A stretch of 64,000 nt of DNA from Winogradskyella ludwigii (GCF_013403985.1 NZ_JABFDF010000003.1:186001-250000), one strand, 5' to 3'; counted from the first letter of the stretch, positions 26,306-35,059 are shown. The notes: a model not told the origin generated them from the sequence alone. Numbers and translations are program-made.

Positions 26306-27457
26306 ATGGAAATAAAAATAAATCCCAAATATCCTTCAGTAACAGATTTAAGAAAAAGAGCGATGGTTAAAATGCCAAAATTCGCTTTTGAATACTTAGA
26401 TGGTGGATGTAATGAAGATATCAATTTAGATAAAAATCGTACTGATCTTCAGAAAATAGAATTGATGCCACAATATTTATCAAAATTTGATAAATCTAAT
26501 TTAAAAACAGAATTGTTTGGTCATACTTACGATGCTCCTTTTGGAATTGCTCCAGTGGGTTTACAGGGTTTAATGTGGCCAAATTCGCCAGAGATTTTGG
26601 CAAAATCAGCTTTTAATCATAACATCCCTTTTATATTAAGTACAGTAACCACTTCTAGTATTGAACGTGTTGCAGAATTAACAGAAGGAAAATCTTGGTT
26701 TCAACTATATCATCCTGCTGAAGAAAAAGTAAAAAGAGATTTATTAGATAGAGCTGCACATGCAGGAACTGATGTTTTAGTCATTCTAGCAGATGTACCA
26801 ACATTTGGTTATAGACCTAGAGATGTTAGAAATGGCTTAGCAATGCCACCATCTATGAGTCTAAAAAATATTATTGAAGTTTTTAGAAAACCAGATTGGG
26901 CTATTCAAACTTTAATACACGGACAACCTGCTTTCAAGACCATGGAAAAATATATGCCTAAAGGACTTAATTTGAAAAAATTAGGTGAATTTATGGATGT
27001 TACTTTTTCTGGTCGTCTAAATGAAGACCGAATAGCTTCTATAAGAGACCAATGGAAAGGGAAATTAGTTATAAAAGGTGTTGTAAATGAAATAGATGCT
27101 CAAAAAGCGATTAATTTAGGTGTTGATGGATTAATTGTATCTAATCATGGTGGGAGACAGTTAGATGCTGGTCAATCTTCAATTGTACCCATGACACATT
27201 TGGCAAAAAAGTTTAAGAATGAAATAAAAATCATGGTGGATTCTGGTTTACGTGGTGGTCCAGATATTGCAAGAGCAATGGCAAATGGAGCAGAATTTAC
27301 ATTCATGGGACGTAGTTTTATGTATGGTGTTGGAGCATTAGGAAAAGAAGGAGGAGACCATACCATTTCTTTAATGAAACGTGAATTTCAACAAGTCATG
27401 GAACAGCTATGTTGTGAAAGCGTAGGGGATTTACCACAACATCTAATTATAAAATAA
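26306..27457 (+). CDS. lldD: FMN-dependent L-lactate dehydrogenase (alpha-hydroxy-acid oxidase family)
   Basis: The 383-aa product oxidises L-lactate to pyruvate using FMN and passes electrons to the respiratory chain. Diagnostic blocks: FEYLDGGCNED near residue 30, the FMN contact APVGLQGLMWP, the catalytic base His in SNHGGRQLD, and DSGLRGGPDIARAMANGA plus GRSFMYGVGALG for phosphate binding. Length fits LldD (396 aa in E. coli). It is 32 bases after fucP, so co-transcribed. It completes the pathway fucose to lactaldehyde to lactate to pyruvate. A related 2-hydroxy-acid oxidase substrate cannot be excluded by sequence. Confidence 0.9.
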   Translation: MEIKINPKYPSVTDLRKRAMVKMPKFAFEYLDGGCNEDINLDKNRTDLQKIELMPQYLSKFDKSNLKTELFGHTYDAPFGIAPVGLQGLMWPNSPEILAKSAFNHNIPFILSTVTTSSIERVAELTEGKSWFQLYHPAEEKVKRDLLDRAAHAGTDVLVILADVPTFGYRPRDVRNGLAMPPSMSLKNIIEVFRKPDWAIQTLIHGQPAFKTMEKYMPKGLNLKKLGEFMDVTFSGRLNEDRIASIRDQWKGKLVIKGVVNEIDAQKAINLGVDGLIVSNHGGRQLDAGQSSIVPMTHLAKKFKNEIKIMVDSGLRGGPDIARAMANGAEFTFMGRSFMYGVGALGKEGGDHTISLMKREFQQVMEQLCCESVGDLPQHLIIK

Positions 27458-27533
27458 GTAACCGTTAATATTTAACCTTATAAGATAGTTATCAAAATAG
27501 TAATTGTTTTTATAGCAATTATTTAGTTAAGAA

Positions 27534-27557
27534 AAAGTCGCTGTAGGGAGCGGCTTT
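27534..27557 (+). terminator. Intrinsic terminator after lldD
   Basis: Stem AAAGTCGCT/AGCGGCTTT (one wobble) with a 6-base loop, followed by nine Ts. It ends the fucP-lldD unit. Confidence 0.85.
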
Positions 27558-27638
27558 TTTTTTGTTATTATTTAGATGTTCAAAAGATGTTTTTTAGTCG
27601 TTTAGAAGTCAAAAAAATAATTTGAACTAAGCATGTTC

Positions 27639-28210
27639 TTAAATCGTAAGCTCAGGTAAATTCACCTTATTTTTTCGATATGATTTGTATTTGATGTTTG
27701 GATTAAAATGCACTTCAGTTGGTTTTCTTAAATCTTGGCTAAAATACGTTCTTAAATTATTATAAATATATACAGCTTGCTTTGTGATTTTTTAAGCAAT
27801 ATCAGTGTTTTTAAACGTTTCTTTTAATTCGTATTCATATTTAATTGAAGCTTGCAATTAATCCGTTCTTCAATTGCGTTTTCATATGGGGCGTAAAGTT
27901 CTGTCATACTCACGGTAATGCCATTAATTTTAGCAAATTCTTTGTGTTTAGGATTGCAGTACAGAAATCCACTACCGGAATGATGTATAAGCTTCTGATT
28001 AGGATATTTTCTATTTTTAATAGCTATAGCGAGTGCATCTGTATAAAGCGATGTTCTCGTGTGGTTATCGAGTTTATAGCCCATAATTTACTTAGAATAA
28101 GCATCTGTTACTAATGCTAAGTAGTTGTATCCATTTTCTGTTTTAATGTATGTGATATTGCTGACCCATAGCTGTTCAGGTTGAGTAGAGGGACTAGGTC
28201 TTTAACAAGC
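27639..28210 (-). pseudogene. Decayed IS3-family transposase (integrase core)
   Basis: Read on the minus strand, the pieces QPEQLWVSNITYIKTENGY, NHTRTSLYTDALAIAIKNR, NGITVSMTELYAPYENAI and YIYNNLRTYFSQDLRKPTEV form an IS3-family DDE transposase C-terminal half. It is broken by an in-frame stop at 28088-28090, a second at 27792-27794, and frameshifts near 28195 and 27845. The catalytic Asp of HHSD has become Gly (HHSGSG). The final motif LPELTI and stop lie at 27639. The N-terminal half and helix-turn-helix ORF are missing, and I found no terminal inverted repeats. A dead element. Confidence 0.88.
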
Positions 28211-28354
28211 GCACGTAAACGGGAGATTTGATAAAAATTAATTCAAGTAATTATCATTATTTAATCATAACTATTGTTCTATTCAGACTTATTTTTATTA
28301 AAGTTAAAAATAGTTATTTATTTAAAATGCAGTATATTATGTTTGTTTCTTAAA

Positions 28355-28391
28355 CACAAAAAAGCCTCAACATAAATGTTAAGGCTTTTTG

Positions 28392-28393
<2 letters not shown>
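28355..28393 (-). terminator. Terminator of the tRNA cluster
   Basis: A long hairpin (CACAAAAAAGCC...GGCTTTTTGTG) starts at the 3' end of tRNA-Arg. On the minus strand it ends in a T6 run. Confidence 0.8.
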
Positions 28394-28465
<72 letters not shown>

Positions 28466-28499
28466 ATCTTAGAGTAAAACTCTAAAAATTCAATAAAAG

Positions 28500-28574
28500 T
28501 CGGGGTGGCAGGATTCGAACCTGCGGCCTCCACGTCCCAAACGTGGCGCGATAACCGGGCTACGCTACACCCCG
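28500..28574 (-). tRNA. tRNA-Pro (anticodon UGG)
   Basis: A 75-base cloverleaf with acceptor CGGGGTG/CACCCCG, anticodon stem CCACG/CGTGG around TTTGGGA (anticodon UGG) and T-arm GCAGGTTCGAATCCTGC. CCA is not encoded. Middle gene of the cluster. Confidence 0.95.
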
Positions 28575-28628
28575 AATTGGTTATCAAAAAAAATTAAGCA
28601 CAGCGATAATTGCTGTGCGTAATCTTAG

Positions 28629-28717
28629 CGGAGAGACAGGGATTCGAACCCTGGGTAAGTGTTTCCACCTACGACGATTTAGCAAACCGTTCCTTTCGGC
28701 CACTCAGGCACCTCTCC
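28629..28717 (-). tRNA. tRNA-Ser (anticodon GCU)
   Basis: An 89-base class II tRNA with a long variable arm (GTAGGTGGAAACACTTAC), acceptor GGAGAGG/TCTCTCC, anticodon loop TTGCTAA (anticodon GCU) and discriminator G, as usual for serine. First gene of the cluster, 34 bases after the -7 element at 28751-28758. Confidence 0.95.
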
Positions 28718-28750
28718 AATATTTAAAAGAACATTCTTTTATTGCGGGTG

Positions 28751-28781
28751 CAAATGTAAGTTACATTTTTAAAAAATGCAA
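28751..28781 (-). promoter_or_regulatory. Promoter of the tRNA cluster
   Basis: On the minus strand: TTG at 28781-28779, a 20-base spacer, then TACATTTG at 28758-28751. This is a full match to the Bacteroidota -33/-7 consensus. Confidence 0.7.
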
Positions 28782-28927
28782 CATTTCTTTTGAGTTTTTT
28801 TATGTTTTTTTTCGAATAATCATACTCTTTTATTTAAGTGTATATTTATCAGGAGTATATGAATTTAATCAATTCTCATTTTGTGTATTACGTTTTGTTT
28901 TAATCTTAAGTAATTTCTGAATTTAAA

Positions 28928-29521
28928 ATGTCTAGTTATAAAAATGATAGAGCTTTTACCGATTATGTGCATAAAAATATTGCACTACCCAACATTTATG
29001 CACCAATACAATGGCAAGAGGTTAAACTTAAAAAAGAGTATGCCAAGCATATTGACATGATGGATGGGATTGATTATGTCTTTAGAACGGAAAATGCCAT
29101 AAAGAGCGTTCAGGAACGTTTTAGAGAAGAAAAGTATAAGGTGTTTACAGATTTTACTATAAGGTATAGACGAGACGAAAACAAGCATGAAGAGCGTCAT
29201 GAGTCCGAGTATTTTAAAATGAAAGCTCACTATTTTACCTATGGTATTTTAGATAGTTCGAAAAAAGAGATAAATAACGCCTCTAAATTTTTGAAGTATG
29301 CTATTATAGATTTAAAAAAAGTTTATGATAAATTAGATTCTGGATATATCTTTATTTCTGATAATGGTAAAAATAAATGTCAGATCGTAGATGGGAATCG
29401 CATCGAGTGTCCCGTAAAATACAATACGGATGGTTCTTCGTCATTTTTTCCTATTGATATTACTTATTTGGTAAAACTTTGGGGAGACGATATGCTAATT
29501 GCTCAAAAAGGATTTCTGTAA
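28928..29521 (+). CDS. Protein of unknown function, possible PD-(D/E)XK nuclease fold
   Basis: This 197-aa protein, probably cytoplasmic, has no signal peptide or membrane helix. The N-terminal half contains DMMDGIDYVF followed about 14 residues later by KSVQERFRE, then FTDFTIRYRR. A buried Asp and a nearby Q/E-x-R/K on successive strands is the layout of divergent PD-(D/E)XK nucleases, but the match is by eye and weak. The second half (KEINNASKFLKYAIIDLKKVYD, PIDITYLVKLWGDD) is unassigned. It lies between the tRNA cluster and a convergent methyltransferase gene, next to a dead transposase, a typical accessory spot. Confidence 0.6.
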   Translation: MSSYKNDRAFTDYVHKNIALPNIYAPIQWQEVKLKKEYAKHIDMMDGIDYVFRTENAIKSVQERFREEKYKVFTDFTIRYRRDENKHEERHESEYFKMKAHYFTYGILDSSKKEINNASKFLKYAIIDLKKVYDKLDSGYIFISDNGKNKCQIVDGNRIECPVKYNTDGSSSFFPIDITYLVKLWGDDMLIAQKGFL

Positions 29522-29543
29522 TTAATACATTTTTTTAAGCTCA

Positions 29544-30722
29544 CTATAATTGTGAGCAGACTAGTATTATTTTTGAATTGTCACAGTCTGTGGTAAAAAA
29601 GAGGTAAGTAGTTCCTCCATCTTTAACTTTTAATTTTTTTCTGATGTCACTCACTGAAAGCGGAAAGTTTCGGGTTGTAATATTGGCCTTCGTTATTTTC
29701 TCTTTTGAAAATATTTTTTTATTGAAAGGCAGTATCTTTTCAATCTTAAATCGTCTTCCTGGAAAATCCAAAAGTGTTTCAGAAGTATATAAATGAGAAT
29801 GTTTGTGCAGTTTGTCTATATTGAGAATTTCACTAACAGAATTAAAACCACCAGACTTTAATACTGCAGCGTTGGGTTCGTACAGATAGGTGAGTGGCTT
29901 GTTGTAGTTTACATGAGCTTCAGATTCATCTTTCAAATTAAATTCAAAATTCTGTAAATTATCTTTTTTTAAATTCACCGTTTTAGCAATAATGGTTCCT
30001 TCAAAATCACGCTCTAAAATCCATAATAATTCTTTAACTTCATTGTTAAGCGCTACAATATGAATTTCCTTAACATGTTTTAAATCGGCAAGTGTCGCTG
30101 ATAAATCTAATAATGGTGACGTTTTAACCATTACATTTTTAGCGTATTTTAAAAATAAATCCTGAAACGTTTTTATGTTAGGCTCGCAGTCCGCCAATAA
30201 AAACACTTTCTGTTTGGCGCTGTCTCTTCGAGATGGGTCTATATAAACCCAATCAAAAGGTTTATCAATGCGTTTTAAGGCTTCAATTCCGTTTTCATTA
30301 AGGCAAGTAATGTTTGAAATATTCAAGGCCTTAAAATTATGATTTACTATTTCAGAGAGTTCTGTGTTAATTTCGCAATGCGTTACATGTTCTACTTGTT
30401 TAGAAAAATAATAAGCGTCGATACCAAAACCACCTGTAAGGTCAATTATGGATTTTTCAGAGATTAAATGGGCTTTATAGTCTGCTGTTTTTTCAGAGGA
30501 CGTTTGTTCTATATTTAACTTATTTGGAAAGTATATATTTTTAGTATTAAACCACGTTGGTAGCTTTTTATGACAGCGTTTTTTTGCCTCAATCTGTTCA
30601 ATTATTGATTTTGAATCAATAGTCTTAAACGGAACACCTTTTAGTAATAGATCTGAAATATCTGAATTTAAATTTTCTTTTATATAGTTCTGTATATCAA
30701 TATGTAATAAGTCTTTATTCAA
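29544..30722 (-). CDS. Class I SAM-dependent methyltransferase with THUMP-like C-terminus
   Basis: The 392-aa cytoplasmic protein has a central Rossmann fold carrying the SAM-binding loop DLTGGFGIDAYYFS (about residues 93-106), the acidic end of strand 2 in HVTHCEIN and an active-site-like motif WVYIDPSRRD. The C-terminal part (about 290-392, FPGRRFKIEKILPF, NITTRNFPLSVSDIRKKL) matches the THUMP-like domain found in this Bacteroidota family. Substrate is presumably RNA (family-based inference), not known from sequence. It is the last gene of a long minus-strand run, 7 bases after the AI-2E-type permease gene. Confidence 0.82.
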   Translation of the reverse strand: MNKDLLHIDIQNYIKENLNSDISDLLLKGVPFKTIDSKSIIEQIEAKKRCHKKLPTWFNTKNIYFPNKLNIEQTSSEKTADYKAHLISEKSIIDLTGGFGIDAYYFSKQVEHVTHCEINTELSEIVNHNFKALNISNITCLNENGIEALKRIDKPFDWVYIDPSRRDSAKQKVFLLADCEPNIKTFQDLFLKYAKNVMVKTSPLLDLSATLADLKHVKEIHIVALNNEVKELLWILERDFEGTIIAKTVNLKKDNLQNFEFNLKDESEAHVNYNKPLTYLYEPNAAVLKSGGFNSVSEILNIDKLHKHSHLYTSETLLDFPGRRFKIEKILPFNKKIFSKEKITKANITTRNFPLSVSDIRKKLKVKDGGTTYLFFTTDCDNSKIILVCSQL

Positions 30723-30729
30723 ATTAAAA

Positions 30730-31821
30730 CTATAAGCCTTTGGTTAGTTTCTGAACGATGTTGTAATCCGATAAAAACTCCTTCAAAATCACTTTAATAG
30801 CGGTATAAGTTGGTATCGCAACAATCATTCCTACAATGCCGAATAAGATGCCTGAAATAATGATCACTAAGAAGATTTCTAAAGGATGTGATTTTACACT
30901 TTTTGAAAAAATATACGGCTGACTAAAGAAATTATCTACCAATTGTGCAACGATAAAACCAATCATCACATAAGTCGTTTTTGGTAAAATAACATCGCTA
31001 AAACTTTCTCCTAAATTGCTAGACATACTTAATAATAACATTAAAAATCCACTAACTAAAGGACCAACATAAGGCACTAAATTAAGGAGCGCACATAAAA
31101 AAGCAATGACAATAGCGTTATCGATATCAAAAATTAAAAGCACTATGGTATAAATAATAAATAGAATTAAAATTTGAAATATAAGCCCAACAAAATAACG
31201 AGACAATAGATCCTTTATAGCTGTAATTGATCTGCTTGAGCGTTCTTCATTTCCGTTTGGTACAAATGTCATAATACCGTCTTCAAATAGTTTACTGTCT
31301 TTTAAAAAGAAAAAGGAAATAAATAACACAGAGAACAAACCAATACTAAAACTACCTAACCCACTAATAAAACTGTTTAGAAAGTTGGGAATTAAAGCAA
31401 AATCTAGTTTAGATAATAAATTAGAATCTTTAATAGATTGTTCTACATCAATATTATTAAATTGAAAATAGGTGATAATTTGATCGTAGAGATCTTCGAT
31501 ATTAATTTGTAATTGTTCAATATTTAATAGGGCTAGATTATGACCTTGTTCAACAATAAGTGGAATAAAAAGACCAACTAAACCTACTAAAAGGCTTAAA
31601 AGTAAAACCATGGTTACTACAACAGCTAAGGTATTACTGAGCTTTAATCGTTTTCTTAAAAATAATATTATGGGACGACCAATTAGTGAAATAACTGCTG
31701 CAACGGCGATGTAAACAATAACGGATTGAATTTTAAAAAGAAAAAACAACACTAAAATAATAGCGAGGACAACGCCTAATGCTCTTAATATGCCGTTTGC
31801 TAAGGTTTTTGAATTCATCAC
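30730..31821 (-). CDS. AI-2E/PerM family membrane transporter
   Basis: The 363-aa integral membrane protein has about 7-8 helices in the pattern of the AI-2E exporter/PerM family: a paired N-terminal hairpin (VLAIILVLFFLFKIQSVIVY), a long amphipathic middle (about 100-150), and C-terminal helices with LVPYVGPLVSGF and the re-entrant-type ILFGIVGMIVAIPTYTAIKV. Family members have been linked to export of small molecules or ion antiport. The name does not imply quorum sensing here. The start is MM; either Met is possible. It lies 44 bases after the TrmH-like gene on the same strand. Confidence 0.85.
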   Translation of the reverse strand: MMNSKTLANGILRALGVVLAIILVLFFLFKIQSVIVYIAVAAVISLIGRPIILFLRKRLKLSNTLAVVVTMVLLLSLLVGLVGLFIPLIVEQGHNLALLNIEQLQINIEDLYDQIITYFQFNNIDVEQSIKDSNLLSKLDFALIPNFLNSFISGLGSFSIGLFSVLFISFFFLKDSKLFEDGIMTFVPNGNEERSSRSITAIKDLLSRYFVGLIFQILILFIIYTIVLLIFDIDNAIVIAFLCALLNLVPYVGPLVSGFLMLLLSMSSNLGESFSDVILPKTTYVMIGFIVAQLVDNFFSQPYIFSKSVKSHPLEIFLVIIISGILFGIVGMIVAIPTYTAIKVILKEFLSDYNIVQKLTKGL

Positions 31822-31865
31822 TATTATTTTCTCAAAGATGCTGAAATAAACTCAGCAAGACAAAT

Positions 31866-32372
31866 TTAGGAATTAAGTTGCTTAGTAATTTCATAAAGCG
31901 CAATGCTTGTAGCTTGCACGACATTCATACTGCTATTATTTCCAAACATGTTGATGTGTACAATAGCATCAACTTGTTGTAAAATGCTTTCTGAAACACC
32001 AAAATTTTCATCACCTAAAATTAGAGCAATTGGCTGCTTTGTGTTTAATGTAAAATCAGTTAGAGGTTGGCTGTTTTCTGAGATTTCTAAAGCAATAAGA
32101 TAATAATTGTTTGCTTTTAGAGTTTTTATTTGTGTTTCTATATCAGCTTGTATACTGTGATTAACATACTTTTCAGTAGAGCGCGATGTTTTTGTCATTC
32201 GTTTGCCTAGCGGAATATCAGAACCGCAAAAAATGAGCTCTTCAATACCAAAGGCATCAGCTATTCGGAATAAACTTCCAATATTTGGTGCGTTATTTAC
32301 ATTATCGCAAACCACTGTGATTGGATGTTTTTGTTTCTTAAAGTTGGAATTATAGTGGGTGAGTTGGCTCAA
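31866..32372 (-). CDS. TrmH/SpoU-family RNA 2'-O-methyltransferase
   Basis: This 168-aa compact SPOUT methyltransferase uses SAM to methylate ribose in tRNA or rRNA. All three SPOUT motifs are present: NVNNAPNIGSLFRIADAFG (motif 1, with the Asn/Arg pair), IALILGDENFGVS (motif 2) and INMFGNNSSMNVVQATSIALYE (motif 3, the trefoil knot). It is shorter than TrmH or RlmB because it lacks the N-terminal RNA-binding domain, so its target site is open. Small gaps on both sides place it in the long minus-strand run. Confidence 0.9.
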   Translation of the reverse strand: MSQLTHYNSNFKKQKHPITVVCDNVNNAPNIGSLFRIADAFGIEELIFCGSDIPLGKRMTKTSRSTEKYVNHSIQADIETQIKTLKANNYYLIALEISENSQPLTDFTLNTKQPIALILGDENFGVSESILQQVDAIVHINMFGNNSSMNVVQATSIALYEITKQLNS

Positions 32373-32384
32373 GAGTTATTAAAA

Positions 32385-32576
32385 TTAGTGGTATTTATCA
32401 AAACTGCAAGTTGCAGATATGTGCGTTGGGTAACATCCAAAACAGCCACACTGATAATGGTAATTGTCAACTCCAACTTTGTAAGTATGGCTATTTATAG
32501 ATTCCATAGATTGAAATGTAAAAGCCAAAACTAATAACAAAGCAATTATTTTATATTTTAGACTAAGCTTTTTCAT
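32385..32576 (-). CDS. Small exported or membrane-anchored cysteine-rich protein
   Basis: The 63-aa product has a basic start (MKKLSLKYK) and one hydrophobic helix (about 10-22), followed by a short tail with four cysteines in CGCFGCYPTHISATC. Its ATG is 3 bases after the stop of the 110-aa gene, and it is followed 12 bases later by the TrmH-like gene, a spacing that supports a real gene. I recognise no family. The clustered Cys residues could bind metal or form disulfides outside the inner membrane. Confidence 0.5.
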   Translation of the reverse strand: MKKLSLKYKIIALLLVLAFTFQSMESINSHTYKVGVDNYHYQCGCFGCYPTHISATCSFDKYH

Positions 32577-32578
32577 AT

Positions 32579-32911
32579 CTATTTCACTAAAGTTTTATTA
32601 AAGGTACTCGATTTCTTTTTCATTTCTGTCCAAAAATAGAGAGGAATGGCTCCTGTTAATGTTGAAACCCAGCCTAAATCCCATAAAAAAAATGTAGCAA
32701 TTGCAGAAAGAGCAAATCCAACAAAAACTAAATTATAATCGTCGTCTGCATATAATCTATTAATATGCTTTTTTGTAAAGTGACCACAATGTTTACAGCG
32801 CTCATTAAACTCGTTTTTACCCATTTCCATAAGTAAGCCGTGCCTGTCTGTTGCTTTGGTTTTAATGGTGTTGTCTTTTTTGCACGACTCGCAACGGTAA
32901 CTTAATTTCAT
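32579..32911 (-). CDS. Small zinc-ribbon membrane protein, unknown
   Basis: The 110-aa product has an N-terminal zinc-ribbon-like pair of CxxC knuckles (CESCKK at residues 7-12 and CKHCGH near 38-43), then two short hydrophobic segments (about 60-75 and 80-95). A cytoplasmic zinc ribbon tethered to the membrane is the simplest reading. The function is unknown. It lies 50 bases after the DUF4159 gene and is followed immediately by the small Cys-rich gene. Confidence 0.72.
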   Translation of the reverse strand: MKLSYRCESCKKDNTIKTKATDRHGLLMEMGKNEFNERCKHCGHFTKKHINRLYADDDYNLVFVGFALSAIATFFLWDLGWVSTLTGAIPLYFWTEMKKKSSTFNKTLVK

Positions 32912-32961
32912 AGTAACAAGTCTTAGATTCTTGGTTGTTTTATCTTAATTCTAATTAAAAA

Positions 32962-33603
32962 TTAATTTTCAAAAGCATACTTTATAATATTAGAACCCAT
33001 TTTTAATGCTTTTTCTCTAACGTCTTCAGGATCGTTGTGTACTTCTTGATCTTCCCAACCGTCTCCTAAATCGCTTTCAAAGGTAAATAGTAATATTAGT
33101 CTGCTCTCATGAAAAATACCAAAAGCTTGAGGAGCTTTGCCATCGTGCTCATGGATTTTTGGTAAACCATTAGAAAACTCAAATGCCGAACTGAAAATTT
33201 TATGCTCTTTTGGGATTTCAATTAAATCACTATTAGGAAATACTTTTTTGAGTTCTTTGGTAATATATGGTGCCATGCCATAGTTGTCATCAATATGAAG
33301 AAAACCTCCAGATATAAGATAGTTTCTTAAATTTTGGGCATCATCGTCACTAAAAAACACATTACCATGACCTGTCATGTGTAGAAAAGGAAACTGAAAA
33401 ATATCAATACTTCCGGCTTCTACAGTTTGGACACTTTCATTAATGTGAGTGTCAATATTGTCGTTACAGTATTTTACCAAATTAGGCAAAGCAGTAGGAT
33501 TACTGTACCAATCTCCACCACCTTTATACTTTAAAACAGCAACTTCTTGCGAGAACATGAGTATTGAAAAGAGGATAAAGAAAAAAGAGAATAGAGTCTT
33601 CAT
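32962..33603 (-). CDS. DUF4159 domain exported protein
   Basis: The open frame extends to 33675 inside rsmE, but ATG at 33603, one base past the rsmE stop, gives a proper signal peptide (MKTLFSFFF...LMFSQ), so I take a 213-aa product. The DUF4159 core is evident: VAVLKYKGGGDWYSNP, FPFLHMTGHGNVFFSDDDAQNLRNYL, GGFLHIDDNYG and LLFTFESDLGDGWED. In the family this fold resembles a ThuA/glutamine-amidotransferase-like flavodoxin fold, often in gliding or surface-related loci, but the biochemical role is unknown. Likely periplasmic. Confidence 0.82.
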   Translation of the reverse strand: MKTLFSFFFILFSILMFSQEVAVLKYKGGGDWYSNPTALPNLVKYCNDNIDTHINESVQTVEAGSIDIFQFPFLHMTGHGNVFFSDDDAQNLRNYLISGGFLHIDDNYGMAPYITKELKKVFPNSDLIEIPKEHKIFSSAFEFSNGLPKIHEHDGKAPQAFGIFHESRLILLFTFESDLGDGWEDQEVHNDPEDVREKALKMGSNIIKYAFEN

Positions 33604-33604
33604 A

Positions 33605-34309
33605 TTATTCATTTGTGTATGCCACAGAATGGCATGCAGCAATAGCAGCGGTTTCTGTGCGTAATCGTGTCTCACCCAAAGTTACAGGAATAAAATGGTG
33701 TTGCAAGGCCATTTCAATTTCTTTAACGCTAAAGTCTCCCTCAGGTCCGATTAAAATAGTACAATCGGTTGCGGTTTTCAATTGTGATTTTAAGGATTTT
33801 TTATCGGTTTCTTCGCAATGAGCTATAAAAATTTGATCCGTGAAATCTTGATTAACAAAATCTTTAAATGAGATTGGTGCATTTAGTTTTGGCAAGTAGC
33901 ATTGTAGCGATTGTTTCATAGCAGACTGAATAATCTTTTCAAAACGTTCTGTTTTTACAATCTTACGTTCGCTATGCTCGCAAATAATAGGTGTAATAGT
34001 TTCAATTCCAATTTCTGTAGCTTTTTCTAGAAACCACTCATACCTATCGTTCATTTTGGTAGGTGCAACAGCTAAGTGTAAATTATAATTCCGTTTGGGC
34101 TCTAAACGACTAGAGATAATAGAAACGATACATTTTTTTTGCTCTGCAAATGTAATTTCTGCTGTAAAAAGCCAACCGTTACCATTTGTTATATGCAGTG
34201 TGTCCCCAGTTTGTTTTCTTAGGACTTTTGCAATGTGTCTGCTTTCGTCTTTGTCAAAACTAAAACTAGTATCGTTTTCAGAGATGTTTGGATTATAAAA
34301 TAGCTGCAT
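33605..34309 (-). CDS. rsmE: 16S rRNA m3U1498 methyltransferase
   Basis: This 234-aa SPOUT enzyme methylates N3 of U1498 in 16S rRNA. It has the N-terminal PUA-like domain (HIAKVLRKQTGDTLHITNGNG), the MNDRYEWFLEKATEIGIETI block and the C-terminal SAM-knot motifs ILIGPEGDFSVKEIE and LGETRLRTETAAIAA, all standard for RsmE. Length fits E. coli RsmE (243 aa). The start codon overlaps the stop of the PPIase gene as TAATG, which implies translational coupling. Confidence 0.95.
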   Translation of the reverse strand: MQLFYNPNISENDTSFSFDKDESRHIAKVLRKQTGDTLHITNGNGWLFTAEITFAEQKKCIVSIISSRLEPKRNYNLHLAVAPTKMNDRYEWFLEKATEIGIETITPIICEHSERKIVKTERFEKIIQSAMKQSLQCYLPKLNAPISFKDFVNQDFTDQIFIAHCEETDKKSLKSQLKTATDCTILIGPEGDFSVKEIEMALQHHFIPVTLGETRLRTETAAIAACHSVAYTNE

Positions 34310-34941
34310 TAGTCAATGTTTTCAGAAAATTTTAAAACTGTAATTTCCTCTATAGGTGTTTTGTTTTCGGTTTTAATTACCAAATAGTATTTTTTGTTTT
34401 CAACATCATCAACTAAAAATATAGTGTCTGTAGCATGGTTTTCGCCAAAAGCAATCTCATCAAATGCAGTAGACATTTCACCAGCTTTTATCCAACCTGT
34501 ATCACCACCCATTCTTGCAGTAGGACCAGATGAATTGTGTTTTGCTAAATCCTTAAATTTATAACCTTCATAATACTGATCGAGGATTTTAGTACGTTTT
34601 AATTTTGCTTCTTCTTCGGATGTTTTTGAAGCATTTATTACAATAATGTTGAATTTAGCATAGTTAACTTCAGCCTTATCTACCACTTTATAATAGGTTT
34701 TCTTAAAATCAGTTCTAGTGACTTTTGTTCCACCTTTAGATAAACTAAATAAGTCATTTGCTAGCCTAGTTTTGTGTTTTGCTTTGTTAAAAGTGAATAG
34801 TTTACCTTGTTTTGGTTTGTTCTCTTTTAAGAATGCCGTAGCGTCTTCTGGTGACGAAATAGAATCTAATTGCTTTTCTAGTGATTCTTGAGAAAAACAT
34901 AATAATGGTAATAAAAATAATAATGTAAATAAATACTTCAT
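34309..34941 (-). CDS. Periplasmic parvulin-type peptidyl-prolyl isomerase
   Basis: The 210-aa product has a signal peptide (about 1-18, LLCFSQ) and a C-terminal PpiC/parvulin domain (about 95-205): DLAKHNSSGPTARMGGDTGWI, then GEMSTAFDEIAFG and an ITVLKF-type last strand. Such domains help exported or outer-membrane proteins fold. The first half has no clear SurA-like helical domain. It is translationally coupled to rsmE downstream by a TAATG overlap. Confidence 0.85.
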   Translation of the reverse strand: MKYLFTLLFLLPLLCFSQESLEKQLDSISSPEDATAFLKENKPKQGKLFTFNKAKHKTRLANDLFSLSKGGTKVTRTDFKKTYYKVVDKAEVNYAKFNIIVINASKTSEEEAKLKRTKILDQYYEGYKFKDLAKHNSSGPTARMGGDTGWIKAGEMSTAFDEIAFGENHATDTIFLVDDVENKKYYLVIKTENKTPIEEITVLKFSENID

Positions 34942-35059
34942 GTTAAGTGGAAATTAATTTGGGTGAATTACAAAACAACTAAATTTTAAGATACAATGGA
35001 AGTAAAGCTTTAAAGATGTTAACAGATGTTTTAACAATTTTGATGATTTAAAAGAATAT

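Noticed and set aside
27845..28114. Plus-strand open frame of 89 codons opposite the transposase relic
   Set aside because: The minus strand codes a recognisable IS3-family sequence, so this is antisense noise.
28615..28920. Open frame of 101 codons on the plus strand
   Set aside because: It runs through tRNA-Ser in antisense and the tRNA promoter region; no protein features.
29539..29557. GCTCAC/GTGAGC hairpin between convergent genes as a terminator
   Set aside because: The stem is only 6 bp and no T run follows it on either strand.
30730..31821. Quorum-sensing autoinducer-2 exporter
   Set aside because: The family name is historical; there is no luxS or other quorum gene nearby to support that role.
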